A DNA stretch of 64,000 nt from CAYNRA01 sp046293395 (GCA_046293395.1 JBKBOU010000003.1:248001-312000), one strand, 5' to 3'. Counted from the first letter of the stretch, positions 55,201 to 64,000 are shown. Notes: generated by a model not told the origin, from the letters alone. Made by a program: numbers and translations.

Positions 55201-55322
55201 CTAAAGGGGTTAATTTTGACACTGACGTATTAAGTCTTGGTGTTGGTAATGGTCTAGGTTTTGACTACCTAACAGGACCAAGTGCAAGAAGACTAGGTGG
55301 TACGATTAATCTTACATTCTAA
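52086..55322 (+). CDS. SusC/RagA-family TonB-linked outer membrane receptor (locus B)
   Basis: A 1078-residue paralogue of the locus A receptor: the same signal peptide (1-20) and regulatory domain (21-105), linker LSEVVVTAQGIVREKKALGYAV, plug domain with NIVIRGYSSATG, PLFVVDGVPF and VLKGLSATVLYG, and a barrel ending GGTINLTF. The VLKGLSATVLYG variant and the different barrel show that it binds a different ligand, or a different form, from locus A. The SusD partner begins 15 bp later. Confidence 0.96.
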   Translation: MKRELLLSMLFTCMVWVSYAQSKVTGKVTSAEDGSGIPGASVQVKGTAKGTQTDVEGNYSIEVASNQSLVFSFVGMESQEVPVGNKNVINVVLSSDSRTLSEVVVTAQGIVREKKALGYAVTTVDNKLIANRPEADVSRILQGKAPGVNITSTGGISGSGTNIVIRGYSSATGSNQPLFVVDGVPFNSNTNAQTSFTQGGQTTSSRMLDLDPNNIESVSVLKGLSATVLYGDQGRNGVILITTKSGGGKRKNAEVNLSQSYFQNTIASLPDYQNNYGGGFQQLTPVSWFFSNWGANFNEVTTVKHPIGLSSRASIRDAFPEYAKDPSQPWGSGSAAQIANVVDIPNIAYPTIGESFFRKGNVYNTSLQITGSSDRSGYNASFGYQNEEGFTPGNTLEKLNFGLGLNSSITKKLSIRSSFMYATTDMETPPLNAGFGSNSDGGIPSVFANVMYTPRNVDLGVWPYENPVDRSSVYYRGGNDITNPIWITKYYSNTSRVGRFFNSTSLNYDISNDLSISYRLGLDTYTETQETKLNKGGTGSNVNVVNGMYKSTAIQNTIVNQDVTLNYNKKLNDDLNLTLLVGGNSRYDSYEQFGLASTGQLAFGLFNHANFASTSSRDPFSGNRINYIEAQRRMGVYGNAVVDYKDYLFLNVSARNDWTSTVEAENRRILYPGASISFIPTSAFDIQSSTLNNLKLRFGVGSSAGFPSPYNTRNILGQNTRAFANGAGSIFSSQTISNALGNPNLKPELHQEVEFGVESSMFNNRLTYDLSIYEKNTKDLITNAPIDPATGFTTSFINIGRIRTRGLELSVTGTPVRTASGFTWEVTGNYGNYRSIVMELGGGLEQVVVAGFTNLGNFAIPGQPFNIIKGSGIARNENGEKIVLPNGQYKATSELAILGDPNPAFTSSLINTFSYKGFTLSFMWEYRHKGVILSNTVKGVLARGLSTDTDQLDRALTLILPGVQEDGRKNDVQVTASNYFFDNYFFTDEAVTFDGSTARLREASFSYALPSKLISKTPFKKASLTFTGSNLWFRALNMPKGVNFDTDVLSLGVGNGLGFDYLTGPSARRLGGTINLTF

Positions 55323-55337
55323 ACTATTCTGAAGACA

Positions 55338-56972
55338 ATGAAACGTAAATTATATAGCATACTATTAGCGGCAAGTATGTTCTTTGTAAGCTCCTGCGAA
55401 TTGGACTTACTGGACAACCCGAACGATGTGACGATTTCAAGTGCAGACCCAAATCTTATCTTGAACCGTGTACAAATCGATGTAGCTGATTTTTTCAATA
55501 CAACGAGTATGACAGGACAACGTTTGACGCGTATCCTGAACCAAGATGCAAATACCTACGAAACAGCCTATCTACCTGTTGATTTCAACGGAATTTGGCA
55601 AACTGGTTATGCTTCTATCTTAGCTGATATCAAAGCAGTAAAAGAAATCACAGCGCAAAATGGTTTCAGAAGACACGCAGGTATCGCTAAAACATTGGAA
55701 GCCTATGTTATCATGACATTGGTAGATAACTTTGGAGATATTCCTTACTCTGAGGCATTAGACCCAAATAACTTCAATCCGAAAGTAGATGACGGCAAAG
55801 CCGTTTATGACGCAGCATTGGCTTTGTTGAAATCAGCGAAAGAGGACTTCACAGCTCAGTCTGTAGGTGCGCCAAATGACTTCTTCTATGGTGGAAATTA
55901 CACCAAATGGGTACGTTTGGTCAATACACTTCAATTGAAAAATCAATTGAACCGTCGTTTAACAGAAACAGCAGCAGCTACATCTGCCATCAATGCATTG
56001 GTTGCGGAGAACAACCTTTTGAAAACAGGTGATGACTTTATCTTCAAGTATGGTACATTGAATAATGACCCAGATAGCCGTCATCCCAACTTCAGCGTTC
56101 AATTCCCGAACGGTGGTGGTGATTACCAGTCTAACTACTACATGTGGCACATGACAGAAGCAAAAGGTTTCGAAGACCCACGTACGAAGTTCTACTTCTA
56201 CCGTCAAACAGGTTCAATCACGACGAATGCTTCTGAACTTCGTTGTATCGACGAATTTAAGCCAAATCACTATCCGCAAGATATGGTATTCTGTTTCCCG
56301 AACAATAGAGGATTCTGGGGTCGTGACCACTTGGATAACCAAGGTATTCCACCAGATGGCTTGAAAAGAACCCTTTTTGGTATTTATCCAGCCGGTTTCT
56401 TATTTGATGAAAACAAGCCAGCAGGTGCTAGTGCAGCAAACCCTGGTGCAGCGGGTGCGGGTATCCAACCGATTATGTTAGCTTCGTATGTTGATTTTAT
56501 GTTAGCTGAGGCAGTAGAAACTTTAGGTGTAACAGGAAATGCAAAAGCTCTTTTAGCATCGGGAGTTGACAAATCTATCAGCTTCGTTCGCTCTTGGAGT
56601 ATCGGAACTTCTGAAGCAGCAAAAATCAACGCATTTGAACCATTGGCTACATTCAATACGGTAAAAGACCGCTACTTAAATGTAGTTTCTGGACAGTACG
56701 ATGCAGCAGCTACAAAAACGGATAAGATGCGAGTGATTGCTCGGGAATATTGGTTGGCACTTTACGGCAACGGTATTGAAGCATATAACCTATACCGTAG
56801 AACAGGGCAACCAGACGGCATGCAGCCAGGTCTAAACCCAGTAGTAGGTAAATTCCCTAGATCATTCATCTACCCAGATGCATACGTCAACAGAAACTCA
56901 AGCGCAAAACAAAAAGCTGATTTCGGTGTGAAAGTATTCTGGGACAATAATCCTGATGGTTTCATTAACTAA
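55338..56972 (+). CDS. SusD/RagB-family nutrient-binding lipoprotein (locus B)
   Basis: A 544-residue partner of the preceding SusC: lipoprotein signal (MFFVSSC, Cys 20), LDLLDNPNDVTISSADPN, helical repeats with MTLVDNFGDIPYSEALDP, and the C-terminal WLALYGNGIEAYNLYRRTGQP block. It is longer than the locus A SusD by about 70 residues, with a proline/alanine-rich loop (PAGASAANPGAAGAGI, about 360-375). Part of a three-gene unit with the lipoprotein downstream (15-bp gap). Confidence 0.95.
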   Translation: MKRKLYSILLAASMFFVSSCELDLLDNPNDVTISSADPNLILNRVQIDVADFFNTTSMTGQRLTRILNQDANTYETAYLPVDFNGIWQTGYASILADIKAVKEITAQNGFRRHAGIAKTLEAYVIMTLVDNFGDIPYSEALDPNNFNPKVDDGKAVYDAALALLKSAKEDFTAQSVGAPNDFFYGGNYTKWVRLVNTLQLKNQLNRRLTETAAATSAINALVAENNLLKTGDDFIFKYGTLNNDPDSRHPNFSVQFPNGGGDYQSNYYMWHMTEAKGFEDPRTKFYFYRQTGSITTNASELRCIDEFKPNHYPQDMVFCFPNNRGFWGRDHLDNQGIPPDGLKRTLFGIYPAGFLFDENKPAGASAANPGAAGAGIQPIMLASYVDFMLAEAVETLGVTGNAKALLASGVDKSISFVRSWSIGTSEAAKINAFEPLATFNTVKDRYLNVVSGQYDAAATKTDKMRVIAREYWLALYGNGIEAYNLYRRTGQPDGMQPGLNPVVGKFPRSFIYPDAYVNRNSSAKQKADFGVKVFWDNNPDGFIN

Positions 56973-56987
56973 TAATAGTGTATTGAC

Positions 56988-57917
56988 ATGAAGAAATTTT
57001 CAAAATATATCCTTGGCATCGTCCTTCTGTCTATCGTTTCGGCGTGTACAGATTTCGTTGAGCCTGCTATCCCGTACAGTGATTTTGAAACGGGTACGTA
57101 CTTACGTACAATCACTGCTCCTGCACCGATCGACTTCTTCAAAATTGATTCGGAAAAATTTTCTGTTGAAGTAGAAGCACATGCTTTGAACAACGAAAAC
57201 AACGTAAAAGAAGTCGAACTTTTCGTAAAACACAGAAGAGGAAATAAACTTACAAATGAAGTAAAACTCCTTTCTGTTCCTGGTACTAGCTTTGCAGTTA
57301 CTTCAGGTGCTGTTAGACCTCGCGCAACAATTGCGGCAAATATGCCACAAGTATTGTCTGCACTAGGGTTTACCAAAGCAAGCATTGATGGTGGTGACTT
57401 CTTCGAGTTCCGTTTGGTTTTAACAACGAATGACGGAAAAGTATTCTCGAACACCAACCTATCCGCTGACGTATCTGGTGGTGCTTACTACGCTTCTCCT
57501 TTCTTGTACAGAGTAGCCGTCGTTTGTCCATCAAACTTAGCAGGAACTTACGCATTCGAAACAACCAACATCAAAGCAGGTGCGGGTGGTAATGCAGGTG
57601 CTTGTGGACCAGCAGTTACTGGTTCCATCACGTTGACAGCTACGTCAGTTGTAGGTTCTTACACTATTTCGGATGCCTCTTTCGGACAGTTCGGCTGTGC
57701 TTGGGGTGATACTCCTCCTGGTGGAAACGTTCGTTTCAACGATGCTTGTGGTAAATTATCTATGAATGGTACAGATAAGTACGGAGACTCTTACTCATTT
57801 GAGGTAGTAAGCGTTGAAGGAAATAAATTGACTATCAACTGGAAAAATACGTACGGTGACGGTGGTACCACTACGCTTACAAGAGCAGGTGGCAACTGGC
57901 CGACTGGAACACGTTAA
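56988..57917 (+). CDS. Surface lipoprotein accompanying SusCD locus B
   Basis: A 309-residue lipoprotein (leader GIVLLSIVSAC, Cys about 20) with two beta-rich parts: residues 20-170, resembling an immunoglobulin-like fold in pattern, and 180-309, which holds four conserved-looking cysteines (CPSNLAG, GACGPAV, FGCAWGD, DACGKLS) and ends in TTTLTRAGGNW. The position directly after SusD suggests a surface-exposed accessory that helps capture the same nutrient, like SusE/F-type proteins. I do not recognise a named family. A strong terminator follows. Confidence 0.8.
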   Translation: MKKFSKYILGIVLLSIVSACTDFVEPAIPYSDFETGTYLRTITAPAPIDFFKIDSEKFSVEVEAHALNNENNVKEVELFVKHRRGNKLTNEVKLLSVPGTSFAVTSGAVRPRATIAANMPQVLSALGFTKASIDGGDFFEFRLVLTTNDGKVFSNTNLSADVSGGAYYASPFLYRVAVVCPSNLAGTYAFETTNIKAGAGGNAGACGPAVTGSITLTATSVVGSYTISDASFGQFGCAWGDTPPGGNVRFNDACGKLSMNGTDKYGDSYSFEVVSVEGNKLTINWKNTYGDGGTTTLTRAGGNWPTGTR

Positions 57918-57939
57918 TTTCTCTAAAAACGATGTTTTG

Positions 57940-57971
57940 CAAACGAGCACACTTTTTAGTGTGCTCGTTTG
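57940..57971. terminator. Intrinsic terminator after SusCD locus B
   Basis: Perfect 14-bp arms caaacgagcacact/agtgtgctcgtttg (57940-57953, 57958-57971), 4-bp T loop, followed by TTTTT. Confidence 0.95.
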
Positions 57972-58047
57972 TTTTTATACATACTCCTATCTATTCTATA
58001 TTTTTAGTACTTTTGCACCCTAACTTTTCCATTCCTATATTTTCCAC

Positions 58048-59958
58048 ATGCTGACTATCAATAATCTCTCTTTTTACTTCGGTGGCCGTGCTATCTTTGA
58101 AGACGCAAATTTGCAGGTAAAACCAAAAGACAAAATCGGGTTAATTGGTCTCAACGGAAAAGGAAAATCAACTCTACTCAAAATTATCGTCGGTGAATAC
58201 CAACCTGACGCCGGAAATGTTTCCAAAGCAGGAGATTGTACCATCGGGTTCCTAAACCAAGACCTTCTCTCCTACCAAACAGACGACTCCATTTTGTCTG
58301 TTGCGATGCAAGCATTCGAAAGAGAGATTGAACTCCAACGAAAAATCGAGGAAATTCTCCATCAAATGGATACCAATTACCATGATGACCTCGTCCATGA
58401 ATTAGGAAAATACCAATCTGAATTTGACCACCTTAATGGATATTCTATCCAAGCCAAAGCAGAAGAAATTCTCGAAGGGCTCGGTTTTAAAACAGCGGAC
58501 CTAACGAAACCGCTTCGCCAATTCTCTGGTGGATGGCGTATGCGCGTGATGCTCGCCAAATTACTGCTACAAAAACCTGCGCTCCTCCTCCTAGATGAGC
58601 CGACCAACCACCTTGATTTACCGTCTATTCAATGGGTTGAAAAATACATTTCATCTTACGAAAATGCCGTCATCGTGGTTTCTCATGACCGTGCTTTTCT
58701 CGACAATGTCTGTACAAGTATTGTGGAAGTCGCCAACGCAAAACTCAATTACTATGCAGGTAATTACTCGTTCTTCGTAGAAGAAAAAGCATTGCGCAGC
58801 GAAATCCAAAAAAATGCGTTTGAAAATCAACAAGCACAAATCAAACAAACGGAACGCTTCATCGAACGTTTCAAAGCAAAAGCTACCAAAGCACGCCAAG
58901 TGCAGTCACGCGTGAAGGCATTGGACCGAATGGAATTAATCGACGATGTGATTGATGAAACAGCTAAAGTCCATTTCAAATTTAAGTTTGGCCAACAACC
59001 CGGCAGAAATGTGTTCTCTCTTGAAAATACCTCCAAAGCATACGGCGAAAAAGTCATCCTGAAAAATACAAATGCAACCATCGAGCGTGGAGACAAAATT
59101 GTCCTAATTGGTGCAAACGGAAAAGGGAAATCAACCTTGCTCCGCATTATTTCGGGAGACGAATCTATTCAAGGAGAAAGAAAACTTGGGCATAATGTCC
59201 GTTTTTCATTTTATGCTCAACACCAACTAGAATCTCTTCATCTGGAAGAAACACTTCTCGATGAACTCAAATATGCCGATTCAACCAAATCTGAAACAGA
59301 ATTACGCTCCGTACTCGGCTGTTTCCTTTTTGGAGGGGAAGACGTTTTCAAAAAAATAAAAGTATTATCCGGTGGGGAAAAGTCCCGGGTGGCTCTTGCC
59401 AAAATTCTCATCTCTGAAGCAAATTTCCTTTTGTTAGATGAGCCCACCAACCACCTTGACATGCAGTCTGTCAATATTCTCATCCAAGCGCTTGACCAAT
59501 ACGAAGGTACGTATGTCATCGTATCGCACGATAGACACTTCATCAGTCGGGTTTCGAATAAAGTTTGGTATATTGAAGACGAAGAAATCAAACAATATCC
59601 GGGTAGTTACGACGAATTTATTGTTTGGATGGAAGACAACGGAAAAACATTGGATGAACATGCGCCGAGCAAAAAGACCACTCCAAAAACACAACCTGTA
59701 GTCGCTGCACCCGCTCCCGTCAAACCAAAAAATAACAGTAATACCAAGAAATTAGAAAAAGAAATTGCTCTCCTCGAAGAAGAAATCGAGGCACTAGAAC
59801 AGAAAAAAACAGCAACAGAAGCACAATTAGCCCTACCAGAGGTCTTCGAAAACCTACAGAAACTTCAGGAAGTCAATCAAATTTATGCGGATATTCAAGC
59901 AAAATTGGCTGAAAAAAATAATCTTTGGGAAGAAAAAATGATGCAACTCGATGAATAA
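58048..59958 (+). CDS. ABC-F family ATP-binding protein
   Basis: A 636-residue soluble protein with two ABC domains and no membrane part. The first Walker A is GLNGKGKST (34-42), the second GANGKGKST; signatures are QFSGGWRMRVMLAKLL and VLSGGEKSRVALAKIL, and both Walker B sites read LLDEPTNHLD. The linker (about 240-320) with ERFIERFKAKATKARQVQSR is the P-site-tRNA-interaction motif region, and a coiled coil closes the C-terminus (about 575-636). ABC-F proteins act on ribosomes; this one looks like the housekeeping Uup/YheS type, not a known antibiotic-resistance subgroup. A TACTTTTG element (58008-58015) lies upstream. It overlaps the next gene by 8 bp. Confidence 0.93.
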   Translation: MLTINNLSFYFGGRAIFEDANLQVKPKDKIGLIGLNGKGKSTLLKIIVGEYQPDAGNVSKAGDCTIGFLNQDLLSYQTDDSILSVAMQAFEREIELQRKIEEILHQMDTNYHDDLVHELGKYQSEFDHLNGYSIQAKAEEILEGLGFKTADLTKPLRQFSGGWRMRVMLAKLLLQKPALLLLDEPTNHLDLPSIQWVEKYISSYENAVIVVSHDRAFLDNVCTSIVEVANAKLNYYAGNYSFFVEEKALRSEIQKNAFENQQAQIKQTERFIERFKAKATKARQVQSRVKALDRMELIDDVIDETAKVHFKFKFGQQPGRNVFSLENTSKAYGEKVILKNTNATIERGDKIVLIGANGKGKSTLLRIISGDESIQGERKLGHNVRFSFYAQHQLESLHLEETLLDELKYADSTKSETELRSVLGCFLFGGEDVFKKIKVLSGGEKSRVALAKILISEANFLLLDEPTNHLDMQSVNILIQALDQYEGTYVIVSHDRHFISRVSNKVWYIEDEEIKQYPGSYDEFIVWMEDNGKTLDEHAPSKKTTPKTQPVVAAPAPVKPKNNSNTKKLEKEIALLEEEIEALEQKKTATEAQLALPEVFENLQKLQEVNQIYADIQAKLAEKNNLWEEKMMQLDE

Positions 59959-61258
59959 ATCAATCATACTCATCCGTTTTCTTCTTTTATTAGGCAGCCT
60001 TTTCTATGCGTCTAAACTTATCGGACAGAGTAAATATGCGTTTCCCCCACAGAACCAAATTTTTGACCCAGCCGTTAAAACGGTCTTTCTTTACCCAAAC
60101 CAACGCGCAGCAAACGACCCAACGCGAACACAAAAACCGGCGATTATCCGATTAGGAGCGGCAGAACAACTGATTCTTGAATTTGATTATCTTGAAGAAA
60201 ATAGCCCGTCTTATGTAGCAAAAATATATCATTTTAATGCCGACTGGACACCGAGCGCCCTCCGTGAAATGGAATTTCTTCAAGAATACAACGAGTTTCC
60301 TATTCAAGCATACGAAACGTCTCAAAATACAAAATACGCCTATTCTCATCATGAATTTGTCGTACCTACTCCACTCATTTCCGGAAATTACCTGCTCGTC
60401 GTTTACGAAGATTATCGACTTCTTAAACGCGTTCTCAGTAAAAAATTCTATGTATTTGAGCCAATCGTTCAAGTAAATGCTACTGTAAAAACGCCTCAAG
60501 ATGGACAGTTTTGGCGCTCTCACCAACAAATAAATTTCGATGTTTCTTATGCGGGATACAACCAAATGTACTCGCCCAAAGAAGACTTAAAAGTCTATAT
60601 TCGCCCAAATTACCAAGATGAAAAACGAAAAGGCCCGTATCAACCCAGCGGGAATGACATGGCTAAACAAACCCTTCGTTACCAATATTTCCGAAATGAA
60701 CATATTTTTCCAGGCGGAAATGAATACCGGTTTCTAGATATTCGGAGTACCTATACACGTGGTCAAGGAGTGGATTTTATTCAACAAGGGGTCATTGACC
60801 AAATTGAAGTAACGCCCATGCGGACACGCAACATAGGTAGATACAGTGACCAGTTTGACTTAAATGGCTTTTATTCTATCGAAAATCGGGAAAATCTCAA
60901 TCCATCTATTGCCTCAGATTATCTAAAAGTCCATTTTACACTCCAGGAACCATCTCTCGCACCCACACAACGCATTGCAATTCGAGGGGCTTTCAACGAA
61001 TGGGCATTGGATAATGAAATGACATACAACCCGCAAAAAGAACAATACGAAGCGACTATTTTACTCAAACAAGGCTTGTATGATTACGTCTTGTCTGTTA
61101 TTGACGACACGAAAACAGCCGTCCCCGACGATTACCTACTCGAAGGGAATTTTACGGAAACAGAAAATAAATACGAATTTTTCATCTATCACAAACCACC
61201 CAACGCACGGAGTGAAAGACTCATCGGTTACGCGCTTGTCTCCTCACGAAATAGATGA
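59951..61258 (+). CDS. Type IX secretion system plug protein (DUF5103)
   Basis: A 435-residue exported protein. After a signal peptide (residues 1-25, ending LIGQ) it shows DUF5103 features: YPNQRAANDPTRTQKPAI, LGAAEQLILEFDYLEE, YHFNADWTPSALREMEFL and FPGGNEYRFLDIRST. In Bacteroidota this family includes the T9SS plug protein that closes the SprA translocon on the periplasmic side. The start ATG overlaps the ABC-F stop by 8 bp, so the two are co-translated. It converges on mutS, only 2 bp apart. Confidence 0.88.
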   Translation: MNKSIILIRFLLLLGSLFYASKLIGQSKYAFPPQNQIFDPAVKTVFLYPNQRAANDPTRTQKPAIIRLGAAEQLILEFDYLEENSPSYVAKIYHFNADWTPSALREMEFLQEYNEFPIQAYETSQNTKYAYSHHEFVVPTPLISGNYLLVVYEDYRLLKRVLSKKFYVFEPIVQVNATVKTPQDGQFWRSHQQINFDVSYAGYNQMYSPKEDLKVYIRPNYQDEKRKGPYQPSGNDMAKQTLRYQYFRNEHIFPGGNEYRFLDIRSTYTRGQGVDFIQQGVIDQIEVTPMRTRNIGRYSDQFDLNGFYSIENRENLNPSIASDYLKVHFTLQEPSLAPTQRIAIRGAFNEWALDNEMTYNPQKEQYEATILLKQGLYDYVLSVIDDTKTAVPDDYLLEGNFTETENKYEFFIYHKPPNARSERLIGYALVSSRNR

Positions 61259-61260
61259 AA

Positions 61261-63864
61261 TTATTTCACTAAATTCTTCCATTCATTGATTTTCAACAAC
61301 GCTTCAATAGGTGATAACGTATTGATATCTACGTCTTTCACTGCCTTTTTTAGCGCCTCTGCTTGAGGGTCAGCGGCATCAAAAATACTGAGTTGGAAAT
61401 TATTTTTGGGCGCATCACGCAAACGTTCTTTGTGCATATCCCGGCGAGGGTCGTCTTCCAAATGTTGTAAAATAGCCCCGGCTCTTTGCACGACCAAATG
61501 CGGCATACCTGCCAATTGAGCCACATGGATACCAAAACTATGCTCGCTCCCGCCGGCAACCAATTTCCGTAAAAAGACAATTTTCCCTTGTAATTCTTTT
61601 ACAGAAACATTGTAATTTTTGATTCGACTGAAATCATCAGCCAACTGGTTTAATTCGTGGTAATGCGTTGCAAACAGAGTCCAAGGTCTATATTTAGGGT
61701 GATTATGCAAAAATTCGGCGATACTCCAAGCAATACTTACCCCATCATACGTACTTGTTCCACGACCGATTTCATCCATAATAACCAAACTACGGTCGCT
61801 CAAATTATTCAAGATAGAAGCTGTTTCCGTCATTTCAACCATGAATGTGCTTTCTCCACGCGATAGATTATCACTCGCCCCAACACGCGTAAAGATTTTA
61901 TCCACAAGTCCAATTTCTGCACAATCAGCCGGAACGAAGCAACCAATTTGAGCCATCAGAACAAGTAGCGCAGTTTGCCGTAGTAAAGCAGATTTTCCTG
62001 CCATATTCGGCCCAGTAATGATGATAATTTGTTGGGTTTCGTCATCCAAAAATAAATCATTCGGGATATACTCTTCCCCTAAAGGCAATTGCTGCTCAAT
62101 CACAGGATGTCGCCCTTTTTCGATTTTTAAAACACGCCCTTCGGTAACTAAAGGTTTGCGGTATTTGTACTTAATAGAGACACGCGCAAAGGAAGTAAGC
62201 CCGTCCAAAACAGCAATAATCTGTGCATTCTGTTGAATCTGACTGACAAAATCTTGGGCAAATAAAACCAACGCACTGAAAATCCGGAACTCAATTTCGG
62301 CAATCTTAGACTCTGCTGTAAGGATTTTCTCCTCGTAAATTTTCAATTCCTCTGTAATATATCTTTCTGCATTCACCAAAGTTTGCTTCCGAATCCACTC
62401 CGCAGGTACTTTGTCTTTGTGCGCATTCGACACCTCCAAGTAATAGCCAAATACTTTATTATAAGCTATTTTTAATGACGGGATTTGCGTTCTTGCGGCC
62501 TCTCGTTGTTGAAGTTCCAATAGATAATCTTTTCCAGAAAAAGCAATTTTATGCAGCTCATCAAGCTGCTCATCCACACCCGATTTTATCATTTGCCCCT
62601 GATTGCTCAACATCGGCGCATCTTCGCGTATTTCTTTTTCTATCTTATCGACCAAAAACTGGCAAGAAACCAAACCATTCAAATACTTCTGAACAGACGC
62701 CCCTGGAAAACCCACTAAAAGCGACTGCAACGCAGGAATTTGAACCAATGCTTTCTTCAGTTGAACCAATTCCCTGGGAGTAATCCGCCCCACAGCCAAC
62801 TTGGAAATCAATCGTTCAAGATCACCAATGGGCTTTAATTGTTGAACCAAGCCTTCCAATAAATCGTGCTCTTTGGTCAATAATTCTACAAAAGACAAGC
62901 GTTCCTGAATCGGAAGAAGCTCTTTCAAAGGTAAGACTACCCATTTTCTCAACAAACGCGCGCCCATCGGTGTAACCGTTTGATCTAAAATATCAATCAA
63001 AGGAACACCACCGTCTTGTTGGCTTGAAACCAATTCCAAATTACGAATAGTGAAGCGATCCAACCACACGTACTTTTCTTCGTCCATCCGTGTGATGGAA
63101 GCAATGTGGCGGACGTGTTTGTGTTCTGTATCCGACAAATATTGAAGAATAACTCCTGCCGCAACGATGCCCGCTGGCAAGTCTTCGATACCAAATCCTT
63201 TCAGTGAATTGGTTTTGAAGTGGCTTGTGAGAAGAGGATACGTAAAATCAAAAGTATATGCCCAATCTTCAAAAGTATAGGTATTGAATTTATCGCCAAA
63301 AAGCTGTAAAAAAGTAGTTCGGTATTTTTTACAGTAGAGAATTTCGGAGGGCGCAAACCCTTGAATTAATTTGTCCACGTACGCATAAGAACCCTGTGCG
63401 ACGAGAAATTCGCCCGTAGAAATATCCAAAAAAGAGACGCCCAATGTGTGTGCATCTGCAAAATGGATGGAAGCAAGGTAATTATTTTGCTTGGTTTCCA
63501 GCACGTGGTCATTGAAAGAAACACCCGGAGTCACTAATTCCGTTACACCACGACGAACAATTCCTTTGGCTTGCGACGGGTCTTCCAATTGGTCGCAAAT
63601 CGCGACGCGTTCGCCAGCACGGACGAGCTTGGGCAAATACGTATCTAGGGAGTGATGCGGAAAACCAGCAAGTTCTTCATTGGCGCCCCCGTTGTTTCGT
63701 TTCGTTAAAACAATACCTAAAATACGCGAAGCCCGAATGGCGTCCTCCCCAAAGGTCTCGTAAAAATCACCAACCCGAAAAAGCAAAAGTGCGCCCGGAT
63801 ATTTGGCTTTGATTTGGTTGTATTGTTTGGTTAATGGAGTTTCCTTGACGACTTGTTTTGCCAC
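61261..63864 (-). CDS. mutS: DNA mismatch repair protein MutS
   Basis: An 867-residue mismatch-recognition ATPase. The N-terminal FRVGDFYETFGEDA contains the FYE mismatch-binding motif; the Walker A GPNMAGKS is at 618-625, then RVGASDNLSRGESTFMVEM and DEIGRGTSTYDG. Length fits MutS1 (about 850-870). The start codon is GTG at 63864. It converges on the T9SS plug gene with a 2-bp gap and lacks a clear terminator between them. Confidence 0.97.
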   Translation of the reverse strand: MAKQVVKETPLTKQYNQIKAKYPGALLLFRVGDFYETFGEDAIRASRILGIVLTKRNNGGANEELAGFPHHSLDTYLPKLVRAGERVAICDQLEDPSQAKGIVRRGVTELVTPGVSFNDHVLETKQNNYLASIHFADAHTLGVSFLDISTGEFLVAQGSYAYVDKLIQGFAPSEILYCKKYRTTFLQLFGDKFNTYTFEDWAYTFDFTYPLLTSHFKTNSLKGFGIEDLPAGIVAAGVILQYLSDTEHKHVRHIASITRMDEEKYVWLDRFTIRNLELVSSQQDGGVPLIDILDQTVTPMGARLLRKWVVLPLKELLPIQERLSFVELLTKEHDLLEGLVQQLKPIGDLERLISKLAVGRITPRELVQLKKALVQIPALQSLLVGFPGASVQKYLNGLVSCQFLVDKIEKEIREDAPMLSNQGQMIKSGVDEQLDELHKIAFSGKDYLLELQQREAARTQIPSLKIAYNKVFGYYLEVSNAHKDKVPAEWIRKQTLVNAERYITEELKIYEEKILTAESKIAEIEFRIFSALVLFAQDFVSQIQQNAQIIAVLDGLTSFARVSIKYKYRKPLVTEGRVLKIEKGRHPVIEQQLPLGEEYIPNDLFLDDETQQIIIITGPNMAGKSALLRQTALLVLMAQIGCFVPADCAEIGLVDKIFTRVGASDNLSRGESTFMVEMTETASILNNLSDRSLVIMDEIGRGTSTYDGVSIAWSIAEFLHNHPKYRPWTLFATHYHELNQLADDFSRIKNYNVSVKELQGKIVFLRKLVAGGSEHSFGIHVAQLAGMPHLVVQRAGAILQHLEDDPRRDMHKERLRDAPKNNFQLSIFDAADPQAEALKKAVKDVDINTLSPIEALLKINEWKNLVK

Positions 63865-63927
63865 AAATTATATCTTTTTGAATGAAACAGAATACCAAAA
63901 GTAACGAACATCTCCTGCAATCCCAAC

Positions 63928-64000
63928 TCATCTGTACAAGTACGCGACCTCCCGCGTGAGCTGTTTTGTAAGATTCAGCGTTCGCTCAGGCCGCGCATCT
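63928..64000 (-). CDS. Possible C-terminal end of a gene beyond the right edge
   Basis: A minus-strand frame enters from the right edge and stops at the TGA at 63930-63928, reading RPERTLNLTKQLTREVAYLYR before the stop. It would lie directly upstream of mutS on the same strand. Only about 24 codons are visible and I name no family; it may be non-coding. Confidence 0.25.
   Translation of the reverse strand, partial: DARPERTLNLTKQLTREVAYLYR

Noticed and set aside
1..64000. CRISPR arrays, tRNA/rRNA genes, prophage or IS elements
   Set aside because: No regularly spaced repeats, tRNA-like ends, transposase or integrase motifs were seen; direct repeats found are limited to the toxin-antitoxin flanks and the two SusC starts.

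Overview
The window looks like a chromosomal segment of a Bacteroidota bacterium, most likely Cytophagales. Evidence: three SusC/RagA-type receptors (one cut by the left edge), two with SusD partners; a type IX secretion plug protein; a DUF6089 barrel; the long Bacteroidota-type glutamine PRPP amidotransferase; a carotenoid DUF422 protein; and several promoters with the Bacteroidota signature (TTG about 20 bp upstream of TAnnTTTG). No tRNA, rRNA, CRISPR array, prophage or transposase gene was seen. The finer taxonomic placement is inference.

Layout. 1-12.4 kb: 5' part of a SusC gene, an SDR-type epimerase, panD, a YbhN-like membrane protein, a zinc metallopeptidase, then a minus-strand block uvrA - unknown gene - DUF422 - galK, and a plus-strand HAD phosphatase and MFS permease. 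12.4-16.5 kb is the main accessory patch. It holds an MntA/HepT toxin-antitoxin pair whose hepT carries an amber stop at codon 10, a PemK/MazF-type toxin-antitoxin pair bracketed by a 111/112-bp direct repeat that appears to interrupt an older reading frame, a decayed gene end, a serine beta-lactamase-like hydrolase and a VOC protein. 16.5-40.4 kb is mainly housekeeping: class A PBP, tsaD, tamB, DUF6089, purF-like, a DUF6503-like protein, hemH, a CDP-paratose-epimerase-like protein, enoyl-CoA hydratase, a class IV HDAC-like deacetylase, folA, an SDR, a cupin, ccoI-ccoS, proB and a GntP permease.

40.4-46.1 kb is a second, AT-richer accessory patch on the minus strand: a TonB-dependent receptor, a lipoprotein with a decayed barrel-protein end in front of it, and a thioredoxin/DUF3738-like protein. 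46.1-58 kb has ridA followed by two tandem nutrient-uptake loci (SusC-SusD; SusC-SusD-lipoprotein). The two SusC genes share an almost identical first 125 bp that then diverges abruptly. 58-64 kb: an ABC-F ATPase overlapping the type IX secretion plug gene, convergent mutS, and the possible end of another gene at the right edge.

The best candidates for something unusual are the repeat-bracketed toxin-antitoxin cassette inside a broken gene, the amber-interrupted hepT beside an intact mntA, and the homogenised 5' ends of the two SusC genes. I found no convincing wholly new multi-gene system; most of the window is ordinary core genome.
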